Assembly (NCBI GenBank): GCA_030522415.1
Contig: CM060106.1
Coordinates: forward strand, 24,382,074-24,446,073
Source of the DNA: Channallabes apus
Taxonomy: Eukaryota; Chordata; Actinopteri; Siluriformes; Clariidae
Length of the DNA stretch: 64,000 bases
Reading direction: 5' to 3'
This document shows, in pieces, positions 33,175 through 44,441 of this stretch (the first letter of the stretch is position 1; each line of letters starts with the position of its first letter). A model generated the notes under the pieces. That model was not told where the DNA came from and did not search any database. It worked only from the letters and a program-made list of their open reading frames with translations. Position numbers and translations under genes: made by a program.

Positions 33175-34846
33175 ATGAGAAATCAATTCCAACAACACCC
33201 CAAAGTAATCTGGGTGGCCTTAGGAATAATAATAGTTATGGTTATCCTGATATGCTTTACTGGAACACTGAGAGAAACGGCCATGGTAAAGTCTATTTAA
33301 CAAACCCAAGCCACATGCATTTAACTAGAATAAAGAGAAGAGACAGCATGATAAAAAGGCATAACGCTAATCTCAATAGATGTGTTGGGAATTGGGGATG
33401 TGCTCTATCATTAGACATTGCTGATAATATGACAGATATACACAATGGCTCGTGCTGGATATGCCATGCCATGTCCTTGAACTGGGTAGCATTGCCCCTT
33501 AATAATGTCACAGTAGCAGAAGCAAATGCAGACAACACGTCTTGTATCATACCGATAACCACCATGGCCATCTTACAGATATCTGCATACTACAAACAAA
33601 CAGGGAGGCCAAACTCAGCAGTCCCTGGGTGTAATTATTCCAATAATCTATGTTTTGATGCGCCAGGGAGCTATTGCTCCCCATTGCCTGTTAAGAAATA
33701 TGAAGACAATTCTACTTATATGGTCCCATGGCAAAAAGGAGACACTTGCGTTGTGCAAGATCAAAGGGAAAATGGGGAACCTGACTTAGGATGGTCTGAG
33801 TGCACGTTCGTATAACCAATCGTTCAAAATGTAGGTCACCTAACTGTAGTATAGATGGTAATTATTTTCCAAATGATGGTAGTTGTCCGTTCATAGAACT
33901 ATCGTCAACAAACACAGTAATGTGGGTGTGTGGGTTAAACGCATATGTGACCTTACCTAGGTATTTCAATTGGACAGGCTCATGTTATCCTGCATATGTA
34001 ACTCGTAATGTGTCATTACACACAGAAAATCCGTGGGGGCCACGGATGTTAGAAAATAGAAGAAAAAGAGATGTCCCTATTAAATTTCATGGTTACACTT
34101 TAGGAAACACGTGGACTAGCCCAGGAGTAAATGTAGGCTGGTCACTTTTCCTCGGCAGAGGAACAGCTGTAGCCCTAAACAAGGTAAATGGTTTAGCATA
34201 CATGTTACTGATACTAAAAAATGACACCGTAAATGCCTTGCAGCTAGTAAATGATGAACTTAAGCAGGTTAGAGAGATCACAATTCAAAATAGAATGGCT
34301 CTGGATATTTTACTGGCCGAGAGAGGTGGAGTGTGTAAAGTTCTAAACACCTCTTGTTGTTTTTATATTCCTGGCAATCATCAGAATATCAGCAACATCA
34401 TAAACCACATGAAGAAGGCTTTGCAACCACCTCCCCAAGTAGAGTCTTGGATCTCGTGGTTAACACAATTGTAGGGAGGCTGGGGTTATTGGCTGGTTTA
34501 TAGTGTTTTACCAATAGGAATTATAATCTTGTTAGGCCTCAGTATAACACCCTGTATTTGCAGATGTATACAGGGACTAGTTCTGAACACAGTAAAATAT
34601 CAAATGTTAAGACAGACTGACAACATAGAACGGAAAACGGACTGGGACGACCCGACTTCTGACAGAGTTCAAAATTCCGGTGATTATCAGTTTGAGATTT
34701 TAGATCATGATATGGAAGAAGACAATGTAAATCTTCAGAGAAATATAAAGCATGTATATTTAAGTAGATTGCAGAATTTTTCAAAAATGCTTTTGTGTCA
34801 GGGGTCTGTCCCAATAAAAACAGCCGTAGTGTCCTCTGTGTGCTAG
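33175..34846 (+). pseudogene. env: Retroviral envelope glycoprotein, broken
   Basis: Env mediates receptor binding (SU) and membrane fusion (TM). The frame starts at 33175 with a short leader and a hydrophobic signal-anchor segment, but reaches a TAA at 33298-33300. SU continues in a second frame (33252-33815) with many N-glycosylation sites and a CWIC motif (about 33453), which in such viruses links SU to TM. Another frameshift at about 33800-33820 leads to the rest of SU, a furin-type RRKR site (about 34060) and TM with a CX6CC motif (about 34336-34362). An in-frame TAG at 34472-34474 lies just before the membrane anchor, which is readable at about 34487-34545. A cytoplasmic tail ends at 34844. 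Confidence 0.88.
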
Positions 34847-34962
34847 TGATGATGTTAAAAACCTAGGTTGGAGAGACAATATCTGATGAAATTTACCTAA
34901 TACATAGCTTATTAGTATTGTTTTGAATTGTAGAATTAAAATATTTAGGTTGTCATAGAATG

Positions 34963-34976
34963 ACAAAAGGGGGAAA
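34963..34976 (+). promoter_or_regulatory. Polypurine tract of the provirus
   Basis: ACAAAAGGGGGAAA immediately precedes the 3' LTR, the standard position of the plus-strand primer site. Confidence 0.85.
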
Positions 34977-34977
34977 T

Positions 34978-35410
34978 TGTAATGGAAAAATCATATTTTA
35001 ATTATGTATTAATTCTATTTGATCCTTGTAGTAAGTGTGTAACGTAGACGTTAGAAGTTTGAACTTGTTTGTCGAAGCTTAGAGACACAAGGCCGAGAAC
35101 AGAATAGAAACAAACTGATTGTAGTTGTCCCTGAATAAATGATAAGGTACAGACATCTGGTCTGGGGCAGATAAAGAGTCATGAGTCTGAATGCAGGAAC
35201 TTCACGTACGGGGCGTTGATTATGTTAACAGAGATGTTTGTGTATAAAATAGGTCAGCTAGAGAAAGAGATCACCTTTTCTCTATGCTGCAACTTTTTGC
35301 TGTATGAGACTGGTCCTTCTGCAGAAGTTTGAAATAAAACCTTTGTTACTTTGCTCTTACCCAGTGTATGATTTACTTGTCTTTATATTGTTTTCAGAAT
35401 TTCCACCACA
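34978..35410 (+). repeat. 3' LTR, complete
   Basis: 433 bp, TG...CA ends. A TATA box (TATAAA, 35243-35248) and poly(A) signal (AATAAA, 35333-35338) are placed as in a U3-R-U5 structure. It matches the solo LTR at 6979-7398 along its length and the 5' LTR over the first about 149 bp. Confidence 0.92.
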
Positions 35411-35480
35411 ACACCTAGGATGTTGTCTGGTCCAGCAGCTTTACGTGGTTTGCAGCCCACTACATCCAACATCATAATAC
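35411..35480 (-). pseudogene. CR1/L2-like LINE fragment hosting the provirus (right part)
   Basis: Starts with the duplicated ACAC. On the minus strand it reads GCKPRKAAGPDNILG, the conserved block that precedes the RT segment at 26215-26692. Sequence beyond about 35480 is not recognisable LINE. Confidence 0.75.
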
Positions 35481-35779
35481 ATTGGCTTATTAATGAGGAG
35501 ATTTATTTTTAACACAACTTACTAGTATAAAAATATAACGCAATACAGAAATAAATGCTATTTAAACATACCTGAGGTATCACTAAACCTATATTTGGTC
35601 ACCGGGAGTTTTCTCGGTGGGCCGCTGGCCAAGGTGGGCCGGCCCAGCCAGTACACAAATATATTTTTTAAAATGACGCAAACCATAAAATTGTATCTAT
35701 TCGTTTTGTCGATTCCATACGCGTCCTGAAACACGCCCCCTTTCACTTCAAATTTACAGAGGGAGATTAATCCTCTCTC
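35481..35779. other. Unassigned AT-rich interval
   Basis: No convincing coding or repeat structure. Confidence 0.35.
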
Positions 35780-36046
35780 AATACAGCGAATTTCTCTGAG
35801 CAAAGAAGTTTGTTTGAAATCTTTGCAAATTTATTAAAAACAAAAAATGAAAAAAAAAAAAAAAAAATTTTGTATTGACTGTATTGAGGCACAGGTCTGG
35901 GGAAGGGTACAGAAAAAAAAAATTCTGCATCATTAAAGGTCCAGATGAGCACAGTGGCCTTCAGAGAGGAAGATGTTTGGAACCACCAGGACTCTTCCTA
36001 GAGTGGGCCGCCCGGGAGAGCGAGCAATTGGGGGAGAAGGGCCTTA
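35780..36046 (+). pseudogene. Tc1-like (salmonid-type) transposase fragment, plus strand
   Basis: CAGGTCTGGGGAAGGGTACA, then GTTTGGAACCACCAGGACTC and GGGCCGCCCGGGAGAGCGAG resemble the helix-turn-helix part of Tc1-like transposases (RAGRPAKLS region). It stops at GAGAAGGGCCTTA, where hAT-like sequence begins. It is heavily decayed. Confidence 0.65.
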
Positions 36047-36477
36047 TGCCTCTTTTCCACTGCATAGTACGGCACAGCACGGTTCAGTACAGCTCACTTC
36101 GGTTCGGCTCAGTTCGGCTCGGTTTGCGCTTCTACTGCAGTTTAGTAACGCTTTAGAGTGGGCGGGATTATTCACATGTCGTTATAGCTGCGGCGCCTCT
36201 ACTGCCGTGACATCATCGTAAACGCACCACAAACAAACACACAACAATGGAGCATATCGACGGCATGGTGTTCTTCATTCTCGGCATGTGGATGTTTTAA
36301 CAGCGAGATGAAGGAGTTTGTTTCCAAAGAGGCTGATGGCAGTCAAAGAAAATTTTTGGTTAATACAAAAAGGTGCGTCCGATCCTTTGCTGGCTGTTCT
36401 AAATATAGCGGTTCTGTTGTATCTCATGTCGCAAGTTCAGTGACGCAGTAATGACGATTTTCTCCGGCCAATCAGTG
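36047..36477. mobile_element. hAT-like MITE fragment
   Basis: Begins TGCCTCTTTTCCACTGCATA with GGTTCGGCTCAGTTCGGCTC, a style seen at the ends of fish hAT elements. The reciprocal end is not found before the next Tc1 fragment, so it is partial or degraded. Confidence 0.4.
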
Positions 36478-36720
36478 ACCAGCGATCAGGTGCCTTTTGT
36501 CAAACTCCAGGAGCTATGAGCCTTTTACTGAGGAGTGTCTTTCGTCTGGTAACTATACCATGCTGGCCTGGTTGATTCTCCTCTCTCCACAGAGAAACGC
36601 TGAAGCTCTTTCAGAGTGAAAAATCGGGTTATTGGTCACCTTCCTGACTAAGGCCCTTCTCCCCCAGTCGCTCAGTTTGGCTGGTACCACCAGTACCATT
36701 CCCTCATGCTGTTGCTGACT
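36478..36720 (-). pseudogene. Tc1-like (salmonid-type) transposase fragment, minus strand
   Basis: On the minus strand it reads LSDWGRRALVRKVTNNPIFH and continues through ACTCCTCAGTAAAAGGCTCA. It is the next part of the same Tc1 family seen at 35780-36046, but in opposite orientation. Frameshifts are present. Confidence 0.65.
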
Positions 36721-37174
36721 GCCATCTCTTCTCTGTTCTGTAATGTTATTAGGGATGCGAAAATTAATTGATAAAAAATCTTTCAATTCATACATATATC
36801 CAATCTCATTTCCAAATAATGCGATTCAGTTGTAAGCATTTCCATGTATTCAGATCATGCGGCATTCACGTGACAACTTTACAACAATCCCAGATACTAT
36901 ATCAGTCACACTCATTGGTTGCACTCCTGCAGTGTAAAACAACACACTGTTTATGAATTCACCAATCAGGCTAGAGACTAGCGAATGATTCAGTCATACA
37001 ACTCAATCACTTCTCTCATCTCACTTCTTCAATTACACCATTCCTCCAACACCCATGTAACGTGTAACAAGATGGGTGTCGTTCTGTTTTGAACTCAACA
37101 AGCCAGTTTTTCTTTTGCATGGATGTTCGGTCTTGATAATTATCCTGCCTTAGCCCTGTTTTAAATGTTTGCAA
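36721..37174. other. Unassigned interval
   Basis: AT-rich with no coding motif, inverted termini or known repeat that I can identify. Confidence 0.4.
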
Positions 37175-37178
37175 TTAA

Positions 37179-37588
37179 GGCCTTGTTCACACGGGCGTTA
37201 AAATCGACCGTTTTTCTGCCGTTCGTAGCGTACCGTTTTTTCTCTCCCTACGTCGCTGTATTATTTTGAAAAATATTTTTATATATTATATAAAAATATA
37301 ATAATTTAATTACGATTTTTAAAACAATAAGATTAATGTCTAATATAGCAAAATGGTCCATATTAAAAGGAGGCACCTCAAATAAAATGACAAGGGCTTT
37401 CATATCCAGTTCCCGACACACTGCCCCCACAGGTTAAACAAACTACAATTTGGGCTGCAGGCATTAGACAGAGACAAACGAACGCCAGTGTAGAAGTCAA
37501 TCGAGCGGCACTACAAAACGCAACATAAACGTAAACGTTCAGAGCTTGTACGTTTATCCAAAAATTTTACACCCATGTGAACAAGGCC
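37179..37588. mobile_element. TTAA-flanked MITE (piggyBac- or Kolobok-like)
   Basis: A 410-bp element with inverted ends GGCCTTGTTCACACGGG and CCCATGTGAACAAGGCC, flanked by TTAA at 37175-37178 and 37589-37592. TTAA duplications are typical of piggyBac and Kolobok transposons. The interior is AT-rich and non-coding. Parts of the family also occur at 25725-26150. Confidence 0.8.
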
Positions 37589-37644
37589 TTAAATATGTTT
37601 CAGAATAGATGTACAAGAATATATTTATACATACTGAGTAGTTT

Positions 37645-38375
37645 AAAGTTAAACCTTGGATTTTAAGCATAATTAGGTCCCACAAGCATGCTTGTATATC
37701 AGAGCACTCATATATCAAAGTGAATTACCCCATAAGAAAAATGAGAGAAGATGCAGGAAGAGGGGGGGGGTGCTACTGTGTAAGACTTTCTTACACATAC
37801 ACTCGAGCACACACACACACCAACAGAATCATTCCACTCTGACAGAGTCTCTGGCTGGTTACGAGAATCTTTTTCTTTTTGCATGTCTTTAACAAAGAAC
37901 CTCTCTAATGACACTTGCTTTTGCCTCCTTTTGAGAATTTCATGGAAATGTGACATTGCATTGTCATTAAAGAGATTTATCTCTCGCATTTCTACAGGCT
38001 TTTTACCTTTTTTTCTTCACAAGGGCCATTGTTGTAGTACAGTTACTAATGAACAGTCACTACACTTGTACACAAAAAATGGTTTATGCATGCGTACACA
38101 AGTGGCCACAATGTTATAGTAAATAGTACACACGTGCACGAATGTTGACTATACAAGTGACGTGCACACACCGAGACCGAGCATGGGAGACAATTACCCA
38201 CAATCCCACAGCGCGAGAGAGAGAAGAATTATTGGCTCAGTTGTGATCACGAGGCAGACAAAGCATATACATGTAGTTGTAGATCAAAACATCGCTCGTT
38301 TATGAAGTTAAAATTAAATTTTTGCTCGTCTTGCAAAACACTCGCAGATAGATACCCACAATTCAAGGTTTCACT
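37645..38375 (-). mobile_element. pogo/Tigger-like non-autonomous element
   Basis: The right end read on the minus strand is CAGTGAAACCTTGAATTGTG, and the left end has AAACCTTGGATT, forming inverted termini. Internal AATTACCCACAATCCCACAG and GGCTCAGTTGTGATCAC match the element at 19118 in reverse. It encodes nothing recognisable. Confidence 0.55.
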
Positions 38376-38989
38376 GTTTTTTAAACATTGAAATGAGACG
38401 TTTTTGAAACTTGAATGAGATTTAGGCGTTTTTCTGCATATTCTCAAAGGTGTCTCAAATGTGGCTCATTACCTCTAAATTTCATAGATAGTTCGAATTT
38501 TTTGTTTTCCAAAAGCAGTGTTTCCCACCCATAAAATATACAGTGCTTGTAAACTGTGCATTTGGGTTTTCTGATATGTAGTGAAATCTAGGTTTCTATG
38601 GAAGTATATTAGTGCCAAAATTCCTGAAAGCAAAATAGCAGGTTGAATTACATGAACTGAAAAAAACGTGTTGAAATAAAAATGTTTGAATTTTTCTGCA
38701 TTGCAATTTGATCTGAATTGAAAAAAATCCTTAGAGCATTTACAATGTTTGAAATTTTTGCCACTGCAATTTATTGTGGTTGTATATTTCAAGTGAAAAT
38801 GTAATTGAAGCATTTAAAATTCAATGCAAAAATATTCAAGTTAATAATTGCTGTTCAAAAATATTTTCAGGTGTTTATTATTTTTCAATCTTACAAATTC
38901 AAGTAACAAAATTCAGGTAGTAAAAATTCAGGTAACAAAATTCAGGTAGTAAAAATTCAGGTCGCTTATCTAACATATTCAAAGAGTGG
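38376..38989. other. AT-rich interval with short ATTCAGGT repeats
   Basis: ATTCAGGTAGTAAAA and ATTCAGGTAACAAA alternate about four times at 38898-38962. Nothing else is recognisable. Confidence 0.5.
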
Positions 38990-39051
38990 AAAAACAGGAC
39001 GAGAAAAGATATGTTTTAAGGTGGGTTTTGAAATCCTGTAATGAAGAAAGA

Positions 39052-40882
39052 TCACGGAAGTGTTTGGGAATAGAATTGGGAGAGTGTGGGGGCAGAAATG
39101 CTAAATGCTCGTCCATCAAATGATGCTACTCTATGACGAGAAATTACCAGTAGACCATCATCTGCAGATCGGAGTGTGCGAGCAGGGGAGTAAGTATGAA
39201 TAAGATCTGAGATATATGGAGGGGCAAGACCATGGAGTGCTTTGAAGGTGATAAGGAGAATCTTGTATTGGATGCGGGAGCGAATGGGTAGCCAATGAAG
39301 TTTGTGTAGGATGGGAGTGATGTGTGAGGATTTCTTTGAATAAGTGAGGACCCTAGCAGCAGAGTTCTGAATGTATTGGAGCTTATTTAATGTTGTATTT
39401 GGTAGACCATAAAAAAGAGAATTACAGTAGTCAAGTCGAGAAGTAATGAAAGCGTGGACCAGTGTCTCAGCATCCTTGATGTCTAAGAAGGGCCGTAGAC
39501 GAGCTATATTACGGAGGTGATAGAAGGCAGATTTAGTAAGTGAAGAAATGTGAGGTAGAAAGGAAAGATGGGAGTCAAAAGTTATACCCAGATTTTTAAC
39601 GGTGGTGGAAGATCTAACCAAGGTCCCGGAAATGTTAACAGTATCAGTACAGAGAGCTGCAACGGTTTTAAGAGAACCAACAAGTAAAAAATCAGTTTTT
39701 ATCAGTATTGAGCTTGAGAAGGTTACTAGTCATCCAAGCATTTATGTCATCAACACAATCTGAAACGGACTTAGTGGGAAAGGGATGGTAGTGTCGAAAA
39801 CTGATATAGAGTTGAGTGTCGTCTGCATAACAGTGGAAATTGAAACCATGACGGTGGATGATTTTACCTAGAGGAAGCATGTAGATGATGAACAGTAGTG
39901 GGCCAAGAATAGAGCCCTGCGGAACACCATGAGAAACAGGAGCGGTAGAAGATTTAGACTGGCGGATAGTAATATAGTGTTGACGGTCAGACAGATAAGA
40001 AGCGAACCAGGATAAGGCAGTTCAAGAAATACCAAGAGCAGAGAGTCGTGAGATGAGAATATTGTGAGAGATAGTATCAAATGCAGAAGAAAGATCTAAC
40101 AATCAAAATGCTAGCAGAGCCAGCATCAGAAGCCATAACAAGGTCATTGACAACCTTAAGAAGCGCGGTCTCTGTACTGTGGTGAGGGCGAAAACCGGAT
40201 TGGAAACATTCATACAGATTATGAGATGACAAATAGGACTGTAGTTGAACAGCAACAACTTTTTCAAGTATTTTTGAGAGTAGCGGAAGATTTAATATTG
40301 GTCAAGAACAGGTTTCTTTAAGACTGGTGTGACAGCTGCAGTTTTTAATTCAAGAGGAACAACACCAGTGTTCAAGATTTTAGAAATGAGAAGTGAAATA
40401 GGCCGTGAAATAACAGGTGCAGAGTATTTAAGCAGGGACGTAGGGGCAGGATCAAGGTGACAGAAAGAAGGATTGACTTTACTGAGTAATTCAGAAATAA
40501 AAGCAGGAGTTGGAGGATCGAAATCAGTAAAAATACCAGTTGCAAAGTCCGTGGGGAAGTCATTTGAGTGAATAGGGGAGTATACTGTTGAAAAGAGAGA
40601 ATGTATACGAGTTATTTTATTTTGGAAGTAAAGTAAGAATGACTCACAGAGATCTATAGAGTTGGTCATAAGAGGGACAGGAGGGCTAGTGAGTTTGTTA
40701 ACTACAGAAAACAGTGTTTTAGGACGAGAAGATGCATTTGTGATCAAAGTAGAATAATAGCTGGAGCGTGCATTATTTAAAGCTAATTTATACAGCTGAA
40801 TGTGATCCTTGTATGCAAGAAGATGCACGGTCAAGCCAGTTTTCCTATAAAGGCGTTCCAGGCGACGACCAGTGGTTTTCAA
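39052..40882 (-). pseudogene. L2-like LINE reverse transcriptase and C-terminal region
   Basis: The linker and RT entry are at 40292-40882 (SKVNPSFCHLDPAPTSLLKY, LKTAAVTPVLKKP). The middle RT is badly broken at 39868-40290. The catalytic block [15 protein letters not shown] is at about 39820, with downstream [20 protein letters not shown]. The C-terminal region (39052-39621) is open for 189 codons with KNLGITFDSHLSFLPHISSL and ARVLTYSKKSSHITPILHKL. The order and spacing are those of an L2-clade ORF2. Confidence 0.8.
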
Positions 40883-42054
40883 TTCGCGTAGTGAGGGGGT
40901 AATGTATGTGTAGAAGGTACGATTCTGTATTTGAGTGGGGCGTGAATATTAAGGGCGGTAGAAAGAGCGTTATTATATTTGGCAAGAATATTAAGAGCAG
41001 AGCTGTGTTCAGTAATATCTGAAAGATGTGTCTGTACAGAATCAGTAAACAGTGAATGATCAACAGAAGTAATTTTACGAAAAGTAATGGTTGATTTTAC
41101 CCTGAGGCAGGGGAGAGGCATTTCACAACTGAGTTCAATGAGAAGGTGATCAGAAAGTCCAATAGGAGATCCATATACAGAAACATTACGTAGACCAGTT
41201 GTACAAATTAAATCCAGTGTGTGACCTTTTAGATGTGTAGGAAAATTAATGTGCTGTACGAGATTAAAGCATTCAAAAACTGACATGAGTTCACGGGAGT
41301 CTGCACAATCTTTGTTAACATGCATGTTGAAATCACCAAGTAAGATTATAGAAGAAGACATCGCACATGTAAGGGTTAATAGCTCATGCAGTTCAGTGAA
41401 AAAATTTGACATTGATTTGGGTGGACGATACAAGAGAATTGCAGTCATAGGAAATGTACCAGAGATTTTGAGAACTAGGCACTCAAAGGTTGAAGTTGCA
41501 TGAAAGTCAATGGTTTTAACAGGAATGTTACTACGATAGACGGCAGCCAGACCGCCGCCCCTCGATGTAAGACGGGGTTTTGATCATGTAGCTGCATCCA
41601 GAGGGGGTGACAAGATTTAGGTGGAAATAGTCATTTGGTATTTGCCATGTTTCAGTAAGCAGCATGAAGTCCAGGTTTTTATCAGTTAACAGTGCGGAGA
41701 GCACAGTAGCCTTGTTAGTAAGTGAGCGGCAGTTGAACAGCGCTAATGCAGGACGAAGCGCACAATCATTGCGTGTCTGTAGAGCAGATGGAGACGGAGA
41801 TACAGTAATTAATGCAGTACGGATTGATACCACGGTGGTTGGCCGGCAGCATAGAATAGCATATATCCGAACGGTTGGACCAAATAGAAGGAATAGACGA
41901 GGATGTCACACAGCGCGATGAGAGATCGATGAATGTAACGCGGCCGTCTAGTGATCCCAAGTTCCTTGCAGAGCCTGTATGTAGATCCGTCGAGACGAGG
42001 GTGTGAATTCAGGCTTCGTAGTTGAGATCGCGAGGATGAGTAGCTGAGTGCCAT
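40879..42054 (-). pseudogene. L2-like LINE N-terminus and endonuclease
   Basis: The N-terminal 81-codon frame (41809-42054) is followed by a second frame (41531-41833) with LALFNCRSLTNKATVLSALL and FMLLTETWQIPND. A third frame (40879-41448) has ILLYRPPKSMSNFFTELHEL, IILLGDFNMHVN, GHTLDLICTTGL and GLSDHLLIELS. These are the TETW, GDFN and SDH motifs of the APE-type endonuclease that nicks target DNA. A gap of about 80 bp between the second and third frames is unreadable. Confidence 0.8.
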
Positions 42055-42060
42055 GACAAC

Positions 42061-43094
42061 GACGCAGCCAAGTAATAAGCACAGTGTTCATGTAAATCTT
42101 AAATGCATAAAAATAAATTTCCATTTGACACTAAGCAACTCAAGGAAAGAACTTTTCCAGGCACTGAGCTGTTACATAAAACAAGCAACAAATTTTCCCT
42201 TTAAAATATTTCATCTACTTTTTGGCTGATTCTTTTCACTGGAAGAGTGTTACACTATTTTGTAACTCCTGTATAACTCATAGTTTGAGTTGAGCAGTGT
42301 GACACTTAATATCTTTGTCAGGTTGTGTGACATTTTGTATCAGTATTATTTAGTGGCTTGATTTGCCAGATTTTGCTGGTGCCTAGTTATATTGCGTGAA
42401 ATGTACATTTATTACACAATAATAATTGTATATTATATTTTGTAAGTTTATTCCATTTACGTATTTATTTTTATGCATTGTTTCGATCTACAAATTAGTG
42501 GCAATAGTAAAGTGAAATATTTTTTATATTGTTAACATGCTGGTTTTAACATTGTGGTGGACAGAGGTCAGTATGGACACTGACTTACCTCAAGTGGTGC
42601 TAGTTGTGGCTCATCACTGTATGCTATTAATTGAGTATTTTTTTAAATGTTTAATAAAACTATAATATTTCTAATTTATGTTTCATGCTTCTCCTCATTT
42701 ATATCTGACTTTAATCTCATTATGGTCTTCTATATTGCTCATTTTTCCCCTTTCAAATGCAGTTCTGTTTCTCATGTACACCTTAGATTTCTCAAATGTT
42801 TCTTATGTAAGTCTCGGGTTGTATCTCAGTTGTGTATATCTTTGTTAAGGTCAGCTTCAGGAGAAATAGAAAAGAAAGTCAAGCTTGTAATAAGACACCG
42901 TAATTCAGTCTCATGAGACATGAAAAAGATAATACTGAGCAGCAAGTAATATATATATTCAATCAAATTCAAGATATTATGAAGTATATTGTTGAATTCA
43001 AAATTACATACATTAAGATATACATTTGAATATTTCTCAATGTATGAAAAGTGCCAATTCCTTATGTATTTTCACTATATTATAATATGTATAT
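42061..43094. other. AT-rich interval without recognisable genes
   Basis: No open frame with a known motif. The 89-codon frame at 42647-42916 is hydrophobic and AT-driven. Confidence 0.45.
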
Positions 43095-43420
43095 AATTAT
43101 AATATACATCTGGACAATTGCACATGTCACTTTCATTAGTCACCTTTCATGTATATTTGCACAACCACTGACACTTTAAATTCTATATACATATATACTC
43201 TATCTACCCTATATTTTGCAATATTTTATTATGCCCTTATTGTACAGTTAATTTTACTAGTTAAATTTATTTCTTTAGTATTTCCTTTTTATTGATTATT
43301 TTACGTACAAGCTTTTATTTTCTTTTTAAGGTCACTGGCGGTCGTGTAAGCATTTCACTGCATATTATACTGTGTATGACTGTGTATGGGACAAATAAAA
43401 TTTGAATTTGATTTATATTA
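43095..43420 (+). repeat. 3' tail of the CR1/L2-like LINE family
   Basis: Matches the 3' UTR at 8760-9066 (GTCACTGGCGGTCG, AAGCATTTCACTGCAT, ACAAATAAAATTTGAATTTG). The coding part is absent, so this is a severely 5'-truncated copy. Confidence 0.8.
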
Positions 43421-43604
43421 ATACAATATATTCTGTATATTGTGAATATATTTTTATATGAATGTCCTTATTATTCATTATAATAAATTATTAATTAGTA
43501 TCAGTTAGTGTAGCAATGAGGAATATTAACTTTTATTTATTTACCAGTAGATCATTACTAAATCATTTAATATATTGACAGTTAATATATAGAGAAATAT
43601 ATTT
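43421..43604. other. AT-rich spacer
   Basis: Separates two LINE tails. Nothing is recognisable. Confidence 0.4.
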
Positions 43605-44020
43605 CACAGCAATGGACTGTTCTCTCTGTTGCGGTCTGGGAAGCGATTCCGCTCCCTGAAGGCCAATACAGAGAGGCTGAGGAGGAGCTTCTTCCCGCAG
43701 GCGATAAGGTCTCAATCACACCACCACACAGGACTAATAACATTTTTAAACTCCCAACATTGACTGGACAATCATGGACACATTCATACACACTTGCACT
43801 ACATATTTATATATCTGGTCCATTGCACAGGACAAGTCACTTTTTATGCATATTTGCACAACCATTGTCACTTTAAAATTTTAGATATATACTTTTTTTT
43901 CTTCTATATTTCTATATTTTGTAATATTTGTATTATGCCCTTATTTGTACAGTTTATTTTACTAGTTAAATTTATTTTCTTTAGTATATCTTTTTATTCA
44001 TATTTATTCCTTACAACATA
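43605..44020 (+). repeat. Second 3' fragment of the CR1/L2-like LINE family
   Basis: Starts in the last coding segment (AATGGACTGTTCTCTCTGTT, GAGGAGCTTCTTCCCGCAGG) and runs into the 3' UTR, matching 8570-8960. It breaks off before the GTCACTGGCGG end, where the inverted-repeat element at 44027 begins. Confidence 0.8.
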
Positions 44021-44026
44021 TTTAGA

Positions 44027-44175
44027 ATGATGAACCTCGGTCACTTGTAGGTGATGATGAATGAGTCACTTGTAGGCTGTAAACATGTCAGTATTTTTCT
44101 GATATTTCTTATCAAATATGCCTTTTCAGCAAAACCATAATGCCAGAATAGAGACCCGTCAGATACAGTCTCAAG

Positions 44176-44211
<36 letters not shown>

Positions 44212-44415
44212 CCAGAACTGCATGTAAAAGGAATCAGCATTGGTAGTGGTCCATTTCTTTATGTTAAATATATATTTTAAAAAATCCCTTGATAAAATAG
44301 CATAAATAATTCATGGGTAGTATATACCAGTGATTAAATATAAACAATACAACGCATGTACTAACATGTTTACAGTCTACAAGTGACTCAGCCGAGGTTC
44401 ATCACCCTAAATATG
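44027..44415. repeat. Inverted-repeat (MITE-like) element
   Basis: Inverted ends CATATTTAGAATGATGAACC and GGTTCATCACCCTAAATATG extend inwards over about 60 bp (CACTTGTAG...GTAAACATGT). The left arm carries an extra about 24-bp TCACTTGTAGGTGATG-type insertion, a partial duplication of arm sequence. An AAT microsatellite lies inside. No target duplication is obvious. Confidence 0.65.
44179..44210 (+). repeat. (AAT)n microsatellite
   Basis: About ten AAT units inside the inverted-repeat element. Confidence 0.95.
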
Positions 44416-44441
44416 TCCAAGATATCAAGGGAAACATCCTG

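Larger units (their letters stand above)
26693..35410 (+). mobile_element. Endogenous retrovirus (class I/epsilon-like), decayed
   Basis: An 8.7-kb provirus with LTR, gag, pro, pol, env and LTR in the plus direction. It is flanked by a 4-bp target duplication, ACAC (26689-26692 and 35411-35414), inside a LINE. The gag-UGA-pro layout in a single frame, one CCHC zinc knuckle, a furin-type site and a CX6CC motif in env are as in gammaretrovirus-like class I viruses. Each gene has at least one frameshift, and there is one large deletion in RT, one in-frame stop in env and a truncated 5' LTR. It is a fossil and cannot be expressed as such. A solo LTR of the same family is at 6979-7398. Confidence 0.92.
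38990..42060 (-). mobile_element. L2-like LINE, near full length but decayed
   Basis: A minus-strand LINE covering a possible N-terminal region (MALSYSSSRSQLRSLNSHPR at about 42054), endonuclease, RT and C-terminal region over about 3 kb in the correct order. At least six frameshifts or stops break it. The 3' end lies near 38990-39040. I could not find a target duplication. Confidence 0.8.

Noticed and set aside
36035..36221. A host exon at the G/C-rich patch
   Set aside because: The sequence resembles hAT-type element ends, and the reading frames are short with no motif.
38898..38962. A CRISPR-like repeat array
   Set aside because: The units are short, adjacent, degenerate AT-rich repeats without spacers, in a vertebrate genome.
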